In this document: one piece after another, positions 1 to 7,632 of the stretch | How the letters are laid out: every line of letters begins with the position of its first letter | Position numbering within the stretch: position 1 is the stretch's first letter | NCBI GenBank assembly: GCA_050115555.1 | Contig: JASFQI010000119.1 | Location: 1 to 13,018 of the forward strand | Reading direction: 5' to 3' | Source of the DNA: JASFQI01 sp050115555 | GTDB lineage: Bacteria > Desulfobacterota > DSM-4660 > Desulfatiglandales > HGW-15 | Length of the DNA stretch: 13,018 bases | The notes under the pieces: generated by a model | The model's database searches: none | What the model saw: only the letters and a program-made list of their open reading frames with translations | Told to the model about the DNA's origin: nothing | Position numbers and translations under genes: made by a program

Positions 1-1587
1 GATGTGGGGTGTAATCTCCAGGATGATGCCCACGTCGCGGTAGTCAAGGTTCTGGGAGGTGCCCCCGCCCTCGAGCCGGGTCTCCGTGGTCTGAAAGGGG
101 CGGTTCTCCGAGATGTTGATCATGGCTGTTTCGTTATTCAGGGTGAGGACTTGGGGTTTGGAGAGCACGTTCACGGAGTCGAGGCTGTCCACGGCTCGAA
201 GCAGAATTCCAAGAGATGGAAAAATGTAATCCCCAATGGCGATTTGCTCCCCGAGAAGGCCCAGGGAGAACCCGGATCCAAGGGAAACCGTGCCGTCTTC
301 ACCGGCGAACAAGCTGCTCAGGTCGCCGGTGTTCTCACTCCCCCCAAGCACGCCCACGCGCGCAGTCTCCGTAAAGGGGTGACCCACGTCCTCCAGGACC
401 TGCCACTCGGTTCCGAACCGAAACTCCTCGTTTGGGGAGACCTCCATGATCAGGGCCTCGAGAAAAACCTGCTTTCGGGGAATGTCCAACTTTCGGATCA
501 TCGCCTCGATGGCACTGTAGTCATCCGGTTTGGCATAGACGACCAGGCTGTTCGTGCTCTTGTCCGCGGTGATGGAGATCTCTTTTCCCAGGGCCGTGAA
601 GGTGCCGCCCACCACGGTCCCGCCGCCCTCGGTGGTGGCTCCCTCGACGGGTTCGCCGGTGCTGGTCGTCTCGGAGAGGTTCCCCGAACGCTGGGTTTGT
701 GTGAGGATCTGCACCATCTCCTCTGCGTCCGCGTTTTCCAGGTAGTAGACGTTCAGAAGGCTTTGACCTTCGGGCGTCGATTGATCCACCTTGGCCAGCA
801 CGCTTCGAATCTCCATGGCCACCTCCGGCGGGGCAATGGAGATGATCGCATTGATGCGATCGATCGGCACCAGTTTGAACACCTTGGCCTGGGTCCCCTT
901 GCGGTCCTTGCCGTACTTGGCCTCCAGGATCTCCGTAATCTTGGAGCTGACCAGGGTGGCCGAAGAGTACTCCAAGTCCAGCCGTTCCACGATCGTATCC
1001 GAGAAGTCCACGTCGATTTCGTCGAGGAGGCGGTCGATCTTCCGAATGTTGCTCTTGTAGTCCGTCGCGATCAGGAGATCGGAAGACGGGGGAACCAGGA
1101 TGGATGCCTGCCTGGACAGGAGTGGCTTGATCAGGGGTTGCAGGACTGTGGCGTCCAGGTACTTGATCGGAATGATCTGAGTAATGAACTGGTCCTCGGA
1201 CTCAAGCACCTTTCGCGCATGGACCGGGAGATCGTACCCAGTCATGTTTTGCGCAACCACGATCTTCGTGATCTGGCCCGACTCGACCAGGGCGAAGCCG
1301 TTCACGGCCAGGACGGACTTGAACACTTCATAGGCCTGGTCGGTAGTGAGCTTCCTGGGGGAGATGACCGTGACTTTGCCTCTCACGTTGTTGTCCACGA
1401 TGAAGTTTCTCCCCGTGAGCTCGCTGATGACCCGGATGAAGAGACGGATGTCCACGTCGTCAAAATCGAGAGCCACCTCCTTGACCTCTTCCTGGGCCCG
1501 AAGGGGCAAGGGGCCTGAAACCGCAAGAAAGAACACGGCCAGGAAAAGGATGAGTGCGAGCGAACGCGTCTTCGTCTCTATCTTCAT
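1..1587 (-). CDS. gspD: Type II secretion secretin GspD, 3' end beyond window
   Basis: Outer-membrane secretin that forms the T2SS exit channel. The visible part is 529 residues; full-length GspD is usually about 650-750, so the C-terminal part of the barrel is off the left edge. Residues 1-31 are a Sec signal peptide (basic start, hydrophobic core, ending PLPLRA before QEE). About 37-115 is the N0 domain (ALDFDDVDVRLF, then NFIVDNNVRGKVTV). N1-N3 repeats follow to about 375; the N3 region holds a Gly/Thr/Ser-rich loop at 303-328. The secretin core begins about 376 (QVFLEALIMEVS), with VNVLSKPQVLTLNN at 472-485, ENRPF at 494-498 and VGIILEITPHI at the edge. The ATG lies 2 nt after the gspC stop and has a GGTGAGG Shine-Dalgarno, so the two are probably coupled. 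Type IV pilus PilQ or phage secretins share the core, but the flanking gspC makes GspD nearly certain. Confidence 0.96.
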   Translation of the reverse strand, partial: MKIETKTRSLALILFLAVFFLAVSGPLPLRAQEEVKEVALDFDDVDIRLFIRVISELTGRNFIVDNNVRGKVTVISPRKLTTDQAYEVFKSVLAVNGFALVESGQITKIVVAQNMTGYDLPVHARKVLESEDQFITQIIPIKYLDATVLQPLIKPLLSRQASILVPPSSDLLIATDYKSNIRKIDRLLDEIDVDFSDTIVERLDLEYSSATLVSSKITEILEAKYGKDRKGTQAKVFKLVPIDRINAIISIAPPEVAMEIRSVLAKVDQSTPEGQSLLNVYYLENADAEEMVQILTQTQRSGNLSETTSTGEPVEGATTEGGGTVVGGTFTALGKEISITADKSTNSLVVYAKPDDYSAIEAMIRKLDIPRKQVFLEALIMEVSPNEEFRFGTEWQVLEDVGHPFTETARVGVLGGSENTGDLSSLFAGEDGTVSLGSGFSLGLLGEQIAIGDYIFPSLGILLRAVDSLDSVNVLSKPQVLTLNNETAMINISENRPFQTTETRLEGGGTSQNLDYRDVGIILEITPHI

Positions 1588-1589
1588 GA

Positions 1590-2480
1590 TCACCTCACCT
1601 TAAAGTTCAGGGTTTTGGGCTGCTTGTTCCGAATCAGACCGATGCCGAAAAAGTTGCTGTCTTTAAGCGTATTGTACAGGCGCATGACGTCCTCTGCAGT
1701 TCGAATTTCCCGGCCGTTCACGCTTCGGATGATGTCTCCATCCTGAAATCCCATGGTTTTCAGGATGCTGTCGCTTTGGATGTTGGTCACCTGGAATCCG
1801 GCGGGCTTCCCGTCCTTGAAATGGGGCTTCACCCGGACACTGGACATGATCTCGGCAATGTTGTTCACGCTCTGCTGCACGAAGTCCTTGCTGACATTGT
1901 AGGTTTCCACAGCGCCTTTGGGGGTCTTTCCGGCATCCTGATCGGCTTCACGCTGTTCTGCCCGGATCTTCTCGATCCCCATGATCAGCAGTTCTTTTTT
2001 CCCGTCAATATCGAGTACGACCTTGTTGCGGAGGATCATCACCACCTCGGCGCCTTGAACCTTGTCGCCGACAGTGTATCGGTCTTCCCTGCCACCCCGG
2101 TTGTCCCGGATAATCGCCGAGGATGCGCCTCCATCGTTAATGATGGTCCCCACCAGGGAGCAGTTCAGATCCGTCAGGGAAAGCTGATCGATTTGAGCCA
2201 GCAGCCGCTGATTGCGGTCGGCTTCGCTTTCCTGCACCTGCACTGAAAAGAGGTTTCTTTCCCAGATATCCTTATAGTGCTCCAGGGAGTGACGGGTTTC
2301 CGCAGGCGCTTTCTCGGCGGAACCCAGGGAGGCGGCCGGTGGCACCCGTTCCGCAGTCTTCCACCGGATCGAAAAGACTACCAGGGTGCTGAAGAGATAG
2401 GCGACCAGGGTAGTGGCAATAAACATTCCCAGGTATCGTATCTTGTTGGACTGGGCCACGGCGGTAAGATCCATGGTCAC
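1590..2480 (-). CDS. gspC: T2SS inner-membrane linker GspC with PDZ domain
   Basis: Bitopic inner-membrane protein that joins the platform (GspL/M) to the N0 domain of GspD and helps select substrates. The 296 residues show a short cytoplasmic N-terminus, one membrane segment at about 18-38, a Pro/Ala linker, and a homology region at about 70-165 (IWERNLFSV; LVGTIIND; VGDKVQGAEVVMI). A C-terminal PDZ domain spans about 215-296 (VTNIQSDSILKTMGFQDGDI, SVNGREI). Two starts are possible: GTG at 2480, which overlaps the gspN stop and has GAGGG 7 nt upstream, or ATG at 2474. The GTG has the better Shine-Dalgarno spacing and is used here. The gene ends 2 nt before gspD. PDZ-type GspC is common, while other lineages carry a coiled coil instead. 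The product call is firm; only the exact start is uncertain. Confidence 0.94.
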   Translation of the reverse strand: MTMDLTAVAQSNKIRYLGMFIATTLVAYLFSTLVVFSIRWKTAERVPPAASLGSAEKAPAETRHSLEHYKDIWERNLFSVQVQESEADRNQRLLAQIDQLSLTDLNCSLVGTIINDGGASSAIIRDNRGGREDRYTVGDKVQGAEVVMILRNKVVLDIDGKKELLIMGIEKIRAEQREADQDAGKTPKGAVETYNVSKDFVQQSVNNIAEIMSSVRVKPHFKDGKPAGFQVTNIQSDSILKTMGFQDGDIIRSVNGREIRTAEDVMRLYNTLKDSNFFGIGLIRNKQPKTLNFKVR

Positions 2481-3355
2481 GGTTTTTCCCTCACTATGCT
2501 GGGTCGTTCCAGGGTGCCTTTGACCTGAATCGGGATGGTGCTTTCCCCTTGCAGCGCCCGGCCGAGAAGGCGGCCCAGAAACGGATTTTGTCGAATCTCC
2601 CGACCCGGAGACAGGGTGCCTCGAATGGAAACCCTGCTACGGCTCAGCTTTTGCCGAAGCGCCACGGTCCCGCTGAGGGAGCCGGTAAAGAAAGATCCTT
2701 GCATGTTCGCGGAGTCCAACTTCACGAGCCCATCTTTCATGGAAAAGGCCACTTCTACACGTTTGAACGGAATGGTCTCCAGTCCCGGGAACCCCACCCG
2801 TGTCTCGATGGCTCCGTTGGATATCGTGATTTGACCCTGTCCCTGGACTTGCATCGCGTTTTCCAGGTTACCCTGGAACTCAAGCTCGCTGTTCAGAATT
2901 CCTTTCACCTTTCGACCGAATGCCGAAGACACCGTCTCAAGGCGTGAGAGTTCCACGCCCTCGGTATGGAGGACCAGGTACGCGTCCTGCACCCCTTCCT
3001 TTCGGGACACTCCGAATCGTCCTTCCACGCGTCCGGCCGATAGCTCCCCACTGAAACGAGCGGGAAGGTAGCCTTGAAGCATGCTCCGGTATTCGGGCTG
3101 CAGGACCGCCTTGGTCACTTCCTCTCGTATCGTCGACGATCCCCGCGGCACCTCGATCACGCCCCCTTCGAAACGGAGCCGGTCCGGAAATCCCAGCTCC
3201 ACGTGGTCTGCACTGAAGGTGGCGCGGCCGTTGAGTGCGCTGTTTACGGTATAGATGACGACACTCGTCAGCGGCACGCGGATCAGGGTCAAGACGAGGA
3301 AGAGCCCGATACCGTAACATACCAGAATAATGCCTAAAAAAATCTTTTTCTTCAA
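2477..3355 (-). CDS. gspN: T2SS accessory protein GspN (AsmA-like fold)
   Basis: A 292-residue protein with one N-terminal membrane segment (about 5-28) and a beta-rich periplasmic part. Low-complexity strand patterns (ILNSELEFQGNLENAMQVQG; ISNGAIETRVGFPGLETIPF; ANMQGSFFTGSLSGTVAL) resemble T2SS protein N and the AsmA-like repeats of envelope proteins. The C-terminal LQGESTIPIQVKGTLERPSI is typical of the deltaproteobacterial T2SSN form. GspN is an accessory subunit found in only some T2SS clusters and its mechanism is poorly known. The start is TTG at 3355, preceded closely by AGGTGAGGGGG; no in-frame ATG lies nearby. The stop codon overlaps the gspC GTG start. The 120 bp between gspM and gspN (3356-3475) shows no convincing gene, promoter or terminator. 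The family call rests mainly on position, length and topology. Confidence 0.83.
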   Translation of the reverse strand: MKKKIFLGIILVCYGIGLFLVLTLIRVPLTSVVIYTVNSALNGRATFSADHVELGFPDRLRFEGGVIEVPRGSSTIREEVTKAVLQPEYRSMLQGYLPARFSGELSAGRVEGRFGVSRKEGVQDAYLVLHTEGVELSRLETVSSAFGRKVKGILNSELEFQGNLENAMQVQGQGQITISNGAIETRVGFPGLETIPFKRVEVAFSMKDGLVKLDSANMQGSFFTGSLSGTVALRQKLSRSRVSIRGTLSPGREIRQNPFLGRLLGRALQGESTIPIQVKGTLERPSIVREKP

Positions 3356-3475
3356 TCCCCCTCACCTGATGAAAAGCCAATCATTCCTTGATTCGTGTTT
3401 TTTGTAGAGAAGCTTCATTCCTGTGCAGGGCTGCATCTTACTACATGCCGCTGATGGTTCATCCCCTTGCATCCT

Positions 3476-4021
3476 CTATTCTTTGACTCGCGCAACGGCC
3501 GGTTGCACCACCGCATCCAGCAGGTCCCCGTCTTTTCTTGCGGAAAAGCGCTTTACGTACACATCCTGGTTCGCTGTTCGAATCAGGTAAAGGAAGTGCG
3601 TAATTTCCTTGAGGGGGGCACGGCTCAGCTGGACTTCCACCCAGTCTTCCCGGGTTCGGCTGTCGAGGTCCATGGACCCCGGGCGCATGGAATCCACGTG
3701 TTCCATCAGGCCGCTGCTTGTCGCCATCTTTTCCAGGGAAGCGAACAAGTTGAAATTTTGGTCGGCATTTCCGTTTCGGGAGCTTTGGGCGGTCAACTGC
3801 TGGTAATTTCGAACGATGGCGGTGAGCTCGGCAAGCTCCTGCTCCCGTTCCTGAATGGCCGCTTCCAGCTGTTCGCGTTTTTCGCTCAGGGGCTGGAACG
3901 CGAACTGATACAGGAGAAACAGGAATACGACCGCGGCGCAAACGCCCAATGCAATGCGGTCCCGTCGGCTGAGTGCCTGAAACTTATTCTGCAATGCGGA
4001 TCGAAATCTTGAATTCCACAT
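3476..4021 (-). CDS. gspM: T2SS platform protein GspM
   Basis: Inner-membrane platform subunit that pairs with GspL. From the chosen start it has 181 residues: a short basic cytoplasmic tail containing LSRRDR, a membrane segment at about 24-41 (ALGVCAAVVFLFLLYQFAF), a coiled coil at about 43-78 (SEKREQLEAAIQEREQELAEL), and a small ferredoxin-like periplasmic domain to the end (LKEITHFLYLI, VYVKRFSARK). This matches the GspM/PilO layout. The start is ambiguous. ATG at 4021 has GGAAGG 8 nt upstream and is preferred. An ATG at 4048 has no Shine-Dalgarno, and a TTG at 3994 would give the family's usual shorter N-terminus. With the 4021 start the gene overlaps the end of gspL by 38 nt, suggesting coupled synthesis of the two partners. 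It ends with TAG, followed by the 120-bp gap before gspN. Confidence 0.9.
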   Translation of the reverse strand: MWNSRFRSALQNKFQALSRRDRIALGVCAAVVFLFLLYQFAFQPLSEKREQLEAAIQEREQELAELTAIVRNYQQLTAQSSRNGNADQNFNLFASLEKMATSSGLMEHVDSMRPGSMDLDSRTREDWVEVQLSRAPLKEITHFLYLIRTANQDVYVKRFSARKDGDLLDAVVQPAVARVKE

Positions 4022-5438
4022 CCTTTGCGCCTTCCCGTTGTCTTGCATTGCTGATGGTCACATCTGAAAATTCGGGCCTTGCGGCCAGAAGTTCTTGAAT
4101 GGTGTTGACTGTCTTAAAGGAATCCGTTCTTCCTAGGAGCTCGATTTTTCCGGTTTCCCAGAAAAGGCTCATGATCTGAAAAAAGGTCCCCTGGGGAATG
4201 GTTGCACTGATTCTGTGCAACGTGTCCAGGAGATCCAGCTTACCGGGGCCCGAATTCTGTCCGCGAAAACCGGGCTGCCTTGCGGCCAGCAGGTTTCGTG
4301 CCTGTTTGACCTCGTCCACGACCCGATTTACCTCAGGGAAGGCCGAACTGAACGTCTTTCGGATTTCTTCGGACAGGAAGTCATGGCGTTTCTGAAGGGC
4401 TGCGATATCCAGACCATAGGAGAGGAAAAATGTCAGGAGGAATACCCCGAGAAAAACGAAGCTCCATCGCAGCAGCCGACCGGCATCCGGTCCCTTGTCC
4501 GAATAAAGGAACTCGTCCTTCATGAAGTTGAAGAACGGGCCCTTTCTTTTCCATAGGCATACGCCCAGCAGAGCGCCGAAAGCGTTGATTTCTGCCGGGG
4601 CTTGCTCCGAATTCTCGAGACGGCACTCGAGATCCTGGGGGGAACGAAGGGCAGGCTGAAGGGCCAACTGGTTTTGCAGGGCCTCAAAGGCGCCGTTACG
4701 CTGAAGCAACGTGCCCGTGACCCATATACGATCCGGTGCCGTCCCGGACTTGGCACTGAAGGAGTGGATGGTCCGCTTGATCTCCCCCTTCAGCAGGGAG
4801 AGGTCGCGGCGTTGCACCTGCTGGGACTGGTCTGCCACCTGGCCCAGTCCGATGGGAATGGTGCGGAGAAGGACGGGCTGTCCGTGCTGGTAAAGTGCGA
4901 ACAGAGTGAATTGTTCTCCGGTCTCCATCACCAGGGCCTCGTCCTCCTGCCGGACATAGAGCCCCAGCGTGGAGAGATCCGTTGTAATGCCCTTGACCTG
5001 AAGGCCGGCGGATTCGAGCGGTTGAATGCGTTTGCGTAATGTCTCCCGCCTCACTTGGGCTGCAATGAAACGGTGAAAACCAGGTTCGCGGCCCACCGCC
5101 TTCACATGATCCAGGAGAAAATCTCCGGCCTCAGGGTCCGAGGCCAGCTCAAAGGCAATGGCGTTTTCCACCTTGCGCGCATTGTCAAACGGGAACGAGA
5201 ACTCGTGGTAAGCCACATCCCGGCTCGCAAGTACGAGAACCGCCTGGCGGGAATCGAATGGGAGATTCTCCACGTAGGCCTCGAGGTGGACAGCCGGATC
5301 GAACAATTCAGCCTGGGCTCCCGTTTCAGCGCGAAGGGAAAGGGCGTCACGCGCGAACATGGAGCCGTTGTCAGCCACCATTTCCATGACCCTGAGGTCA
5401 TCGTCCGTTAGGGTTACGACTATCCAGGTTGGGTTCAT
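3984..5438 (-). CDS. gspL: T2SS platform protein GspL
   Basis: Platform protein that recruits the ATPase GspE to the membrane. It has 484 residues. Residues about 1-300 are the cytoplasmic actin-like module (LVLASRDVAYHEFSFPF; IGLGQVADQ). The conserved juxtamembrane motif FNFMKDEF (303-310) corresponds to the family's NFRKGEF-type signature. One membrane segment lies at about 324-346, followed by a short helical stretch and a periplasmic ferredoxin-like domain at about 400-484 (LLDTLHRISATIPQGTFF; KIELLGRTDSFKTVNTIQELL). The start is the ATG whose ATGA overlaps the gspK stop; it has AGGA 9 nt upstream. A longer reading upstream to 5540 runs inside gspK and is not needed. GspL implies a GspE partner, which is not in this window. 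The downstream neighbour gspM overlaps it, as expected for obligate partners. Confidence 0.94.
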   Translation of the reverse strand: MNPTWIVVTLTDDDLRVMEMVADNGSMFARDALSLRAETGAQAELFDPAVHLEAYVENLPFDSRQAVLVLASRDVAYHEFSFPFDNARKVENAIAFELASDPEAGDFLLDHVKAVGREPGFHRFIAAQVRRETLRKRIQPLESAGLQVKGITTDLSTLGLYVRQEDEALVMETGEQFTLFALYQHGQPVLLRTIPIGLGQVADQSQQVQRRDLSLLKGEIKRTIHSFSAKSGTAPDRIWVTGTLLQRNGAFEALQNQLALQPALRSPQDLECRLENSEQAPAEINAFGALLGVCLWKRKGPFFNFMKDEFLYSDKGPDAGRLLRWSFVFLGVFLLTFFLSYGLDIAALQKRHDFLSEEIRKTFSSAFPEVNRVVDEVKQARNLLAARQPGFRGQNSGPGKLDLLDTLHRISATIPQGTFFQIMSLFWETGKIELLGRTDSFKTVNTIQELLAARPEFSDVTISNARQREGAKDVEFKISIRIAE

Positions 5439-6460
5439 GACGCGGTTTCCTGCCAGTACACGATTCGGGCGACCTCGGTTGTGCGCTGAATCACGGCGCG
5501 CACCCGCTTGGTGCTTTCTCTCAGTTTCCCTTGAAGCCAAACGGAAAAAAAGGAGGAGGTCGTCTTCAAGGATTTCTCAGGAAGGAGCTCTTCATAAGGC
5601 CAAAAGGTCCTGTACCATTCCACTTCTCGAAGCCGGCCCCTGTTGGTCGGATCCCTTCGAAAATCGTCCAGCTCCTTGGCTACGCTCTGGTTCATATTTT
5701 CGGACAGAGCGAGGAGAACAGGGACGGGTGCGGTGTTGATGTTAATGGACCCATCCCCGTACACAGTGAAGCAGGGCCGAATCCCCTCACGGTACCTATC
5801 CCCGAAAAAGATCTCCTCGGTCACACCTCGAACCAGGAGCATCTCCTCGATCGTGTCCATGGGGCCGTTTTTGCAGTGATACCCCTTTTCCCGGTAATAG
5901 GAATTTTCAGCCCCGTAAATCCCCGATACATCATTGTCCGGATCGATCCAGTCCTTGACCCCGTGGATGATTCGAAAGATCTCTTCAGGGATGAGTCCGA
6001 ACTGGGGTTGGCTCAGAAGCCGCTCCCAGCGGCGGGACTGCGTGCCGTCCAGACTCCCTTCCGCATTCACGAGGGTATTGACACAGATTTTCCCGTCCTC
6101 GTCCGTGATATCTCCGGTTACCGTGCCTTCTTCGAGCAGAGAAGACGCAGAAGCAAAGTAGGCCTCACCCTGGTTCCATTCCTCGAACAGGGTGTCTGCC
6201 TTGGAGAATTGGGAGTCGAGCATCAAGAGCTCCTTCAGGGCGTTGACACCCGAGATCGTGGTGTACAGGATCTTCTTTTCATCGACGAAATTTGAGGTCA
6301 CCTCGATATCGGCGACGGCATTGCGGTTGAACTCCACGGTCACCGCCACCAGAAGCGCGATGATGAGGAGTGTGGTCACCAATGCGATGCCCCGCTCGCC
6401 CGAACGGTTGGAATCCCTTACCCCCGGCAAATGGGGTCGTGTCCTATTCGGTTTTCTCAT
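5435..6460 (-). CDS. gspK: Minor pseudopilin GspK (tip subunit)
   Basis: Large minor pseudopilin thought to cap the periplasmic pseudopilus tip with GspI and GspJ. It has 341 residues. A 24-residue basic leader ends in ERG before IALVTTLLIIALLVAV, giving a mature protein of about 317 residues, normal for GspK. As usual for GspK, there is no glutamate at mature position 5. The alpha domain contains the hallmark DWIDPDND (170-177) and GAENSYY (183-189), the calcium-binding region of the family. A helix-hairpin SAM-like segment SININTAPVPVLLAL (238-252) follows. Cysteines at 126, 196 and 230 could form the usual disulfide. The ATG at 6460 sits inside the end of gspJ (17-nt overlap), with only a weak upstream AGAAG. 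The reading frame extends to 6661, but that upstream part is out-of-frame gspJ sequence. It overlaps gspL by 4 nt. Confidence 0.95.
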   Translation of the reverse strand: MRKPNRTRPHLPGVRDSNRSGERGIALVTTLLIIALLVAVTVEFNRNAVADIEVTSNFVDEKKILYTTISGVNALKELLMLDSQFSKADTLFEEWNQGEAYFASASSLLEEGTVTGDITDEDGKICVNTLVNAEGSLDGTQSRRWERLLSQPQFGLIPEEIFRIIHGVKDWIDPDNDVSGIYGAENSYYREKGYHCKNGPMDTIEEMLLVRGVTEEIFFGDRYREGIRPCFTVYGDGSININTAPVPVLLALSENMNQSVAKELDDFRRDPTNRGRLREVEWYRTFWPYEELLPEKSLKTTSSFFSVWLQGKLRESTKRVRAVIQRTTEVARIVYWQETAS

Positions 6461-7112
6461 GCGATGTCGCTTCTCTTGCCGCCACAGGGCGGACTTTTGT
6501 GACGAAACGTTCCCGGTCCCCGTCCAGGTTGAGGGTAAAGTCGACCAGGACGGCTGCGGGCAGTAAAGAAACCGAATCTTTTTTTCTAGCACTTCCTTTC
6601 TGGATTTCCAATCGAAAACTTTCCACGATCCGGCATAAAGGCACCTCCCTCCCTCCCGCATTCAGCGGGGGACTCGGAGGGGATTCCGCCCGCCGCCACA
6701 GGGAGAAGAGAGTGCCTTGAGGGTTCCTTTTGAGACGATATGCGACCTCGGAGAGGAACGGGCTCTGTTCCCTTCCCATGGTCAGGGTGTTCGTCGTGAT
6801 AAAACTGGTGAGCCCGCTTTCCTGGGCCCCATACCCGGAAAAATTATCGTGATGCGTCCCCTCAGAATATTCCTTCCCTTGGGAAAGCATACAGCGAATG
6901 TCCGTAGTGATCACGTCCATGACAGAGCGTCCGGTCTGGTACAGCTCAGTACGCTTTTCTGCGCTTCGCGCGCTGGAAAGAATACCCGTAAAGGTCCCCA
7001 GGATGGTGGCCATGACCAGGGCAAGGATAAAAATCGCAAGGAGCAGTTCGACCAGGGTGAATCCCGGGTTCGTTTCGAGGTTCCTTCCGCTATTGTTTTT
7101 CACACGGATCAA
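6444..7112 (-). CDS. gspJ: Minor pseudopilin GspJ, with an in-frame repeat-like insert
   Basis: Minor pseudopilin of the tip complex. A 17-residue leader ends NPG before FTLVELLLAIFILALVMATI, so the cleavage Gly(-1)/Phe(+1) and Glu(+5) are canonical. The first helix continues with AEKRTELYQTGRSVMDVITTDI, typical of GspJ/PilW. The beta part includes LSEVAYRLKRNPQGTLFSLWRR and LPAAVLVDFTLNL. The total of 222 residues is in the family range. No ATG fits: the start is TTG at 7112 with AAGGG 8 nt upstream, or GTG at 7103. Residues 144-157 (SPPSPPLNAGGREV) are Pro/Gly-rich and encoded by a hairpin-forming GC-rich sequence; they look inserted between two conserved strands. The 43-bp gap after gspI holds only the ribosome binding region. 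The last 17 nt overlap gspK. Confidence 0.93.
   Translation of the reverse strand: MIRVKNNSGRNLETNPGFTLVELLLAIFILALVMATILGTFTGILSSARSAEKRTELYQTGRSVMDVITTDIRCMLSQGKEYSEGTHHDNFSGYGAQESGLTSFITTNTLTMGREQSPFLSEVAYRLKRNPQGTLFSLWRRAESPPSPPLNAGGREVPLCRIVESFRLEIQKGSARKKDSVSLLPAAVLVDFTLNLDGDRERFVTKVRPVAAREATSHEKTE
6644..6682. repeat. Imperfect hairpin (palindromic repeat-like) inside gspJ
   Basis: On the plus strand CCCGC (6655-6659) and GCGGG (6665-6669) flank the loop ATTCA. An outer CCCTCC (6647-6652) can pair with GGAGGG (6676-6681). Runs of CCTCCC on one side and GGGG on the other are typical of short interspersed GC-rich palindromes that also translate as Pro/Gly-rich peptides. Whether other copies exist in this genome cannot be seen here. 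Confidence 0.5.
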
Positions 7113-7155
7113 AAGGTGGACCCTTTTGCCTTTCCATGAGTCCTGGCCGGTTTTG

Positions 7156-7620
7156 TTATTGGATGTCCTCGACCTTCAGAGGGCCGGAAAGCATGTAGGA
7201 GGTCAGTCGGACGCCTCCGCTTTTCATTTGCCGGTTGTGCACGTAGACGGTCACGCGGCTCCACGGGGCGACTGCGGCGGGCTCCACCGAAACCTCCCAT
7301 TCATAGTCCGGTGCCAGGTCTTCAAAAACACCGGATTGAAGCCCCAGGTTTTTCAGCCCGGACAGCTCCAGATCGGTCATCTTGTACTGGGCCAGTTCGA
7401 GCGCCCGGGTGTTCACGCGGCTCGCAATGACCATGTTCATGGAGTCGGAATGGAGACGGAGCACGGCAGCGAAAGCCGTGGCCAGGATCGCCATGGCCAC
7501 CATCACCTCGAGCAGGGTAAATCCGGGAAGCGTCCCGTTTCCGAAGGCCTTGGGGTCCTGCCTACCCCAAGACCTCCAGAGGATGGTCCGAATCGCGTCC
7601 TTGTTCATTTGCTTCTGCAC
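7156..7620 (-). CDS. gspI: Minor pseudopilin GspI, with a long leader
   Basis: Minor pseudopilin that nucleates the tip with GspJ and GspK. It has 154 residues: a leader ending LPG, then FTLLEVMVAMAILATAFAAVL, with Gly(-1), Phe(+1) and Glu(+5) all present. The mature part of about 121 residues (ASRVNTRALELAQYKMTDLEL; YEWEVSVEP) fits the GspI family. The leader is 33 residues from the GTG at 7620 (AGGG 6 nt upstream), or 29 from an ATG at 7608; 6-15 is usual. The extra length coincides with an inverted repeat at 7549-7571. The gene follows gspH by 12 nt and precedes gspJ by 43 nt. The product call is firm; the start is slightly uncertain but a long leader results either way, because no start codon lies closer to the cleavage site. 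Confidence 0.93.
   Translation of the reverse strand: MQKQMNKDAIRTILWRSWGRQDPKAFGNGTLPGFTLLEVMVAMAILATAFAAVLRLHSDSMNMVIASRVNTRALELAQYKMTDLELSGLKNLGLQSGVFEDLAPDYEWEVSVEPAAVAPWSRVTVYVHNRQMKSGGVRLTSYMLSGPLKVEDIQ
7549..7571. repeat. Perfect 8-bp inverted repeat in the gspI leader region
   Basis: CTTGGGGT (7549-7556) and ACCCCAAG (7564-7571) flank the 7-nt loop CCTGCCT. The adjoining AAGGCCTT is itself palindromic, and a CGGGA/TCCCG pair lies slightly further toward the cleavage site. The arms code for residues 17-24 of the GspI leader, which are removed on maturation. Such clustering of small hairpins suggests a palindromic insert, but the element family is not identified. Confidence 0.5.
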
Positions 7621-7632
7621 GCTTTGCCCTGA

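Noticed and set aside
303..1000. Gly/Ser/Thr-rich loop in GspD (residues 303-328) as an unusual insertion
   Set aside because: Variable low-complexity loops in the N3 domain are common in secretins, so it is ordinary.
4..1518. Long open frame of about 500 codons on the plus strand
   Set aside because: It is exactly antisense to gspD, which has a continuous, domain-consistent translation. High GC at third positions commonly keeps the opposite frame open. The antisense peptide shows no recognisable fold.
3356..3475. Short reading frames of 15-18 codons between gspM and gspN
   Set aside because: Their ATGs have ribosome-like purines at zero spacing, and the peptides show no features; the gap is treated as non-coding.
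5439..5540. Upstream extension of gspL
   Set aside because: The extra 34 residues overlap gspK. The ATG in the ATGA overlap has a ribosome site and gives the family N-terminus.
6461..6661. Upstream extension of gspK
   Set aside because: The extra 67 residues lie out of frame within gspJ. The ATG at 6460 gives a normal 24-residue prepilin leader.
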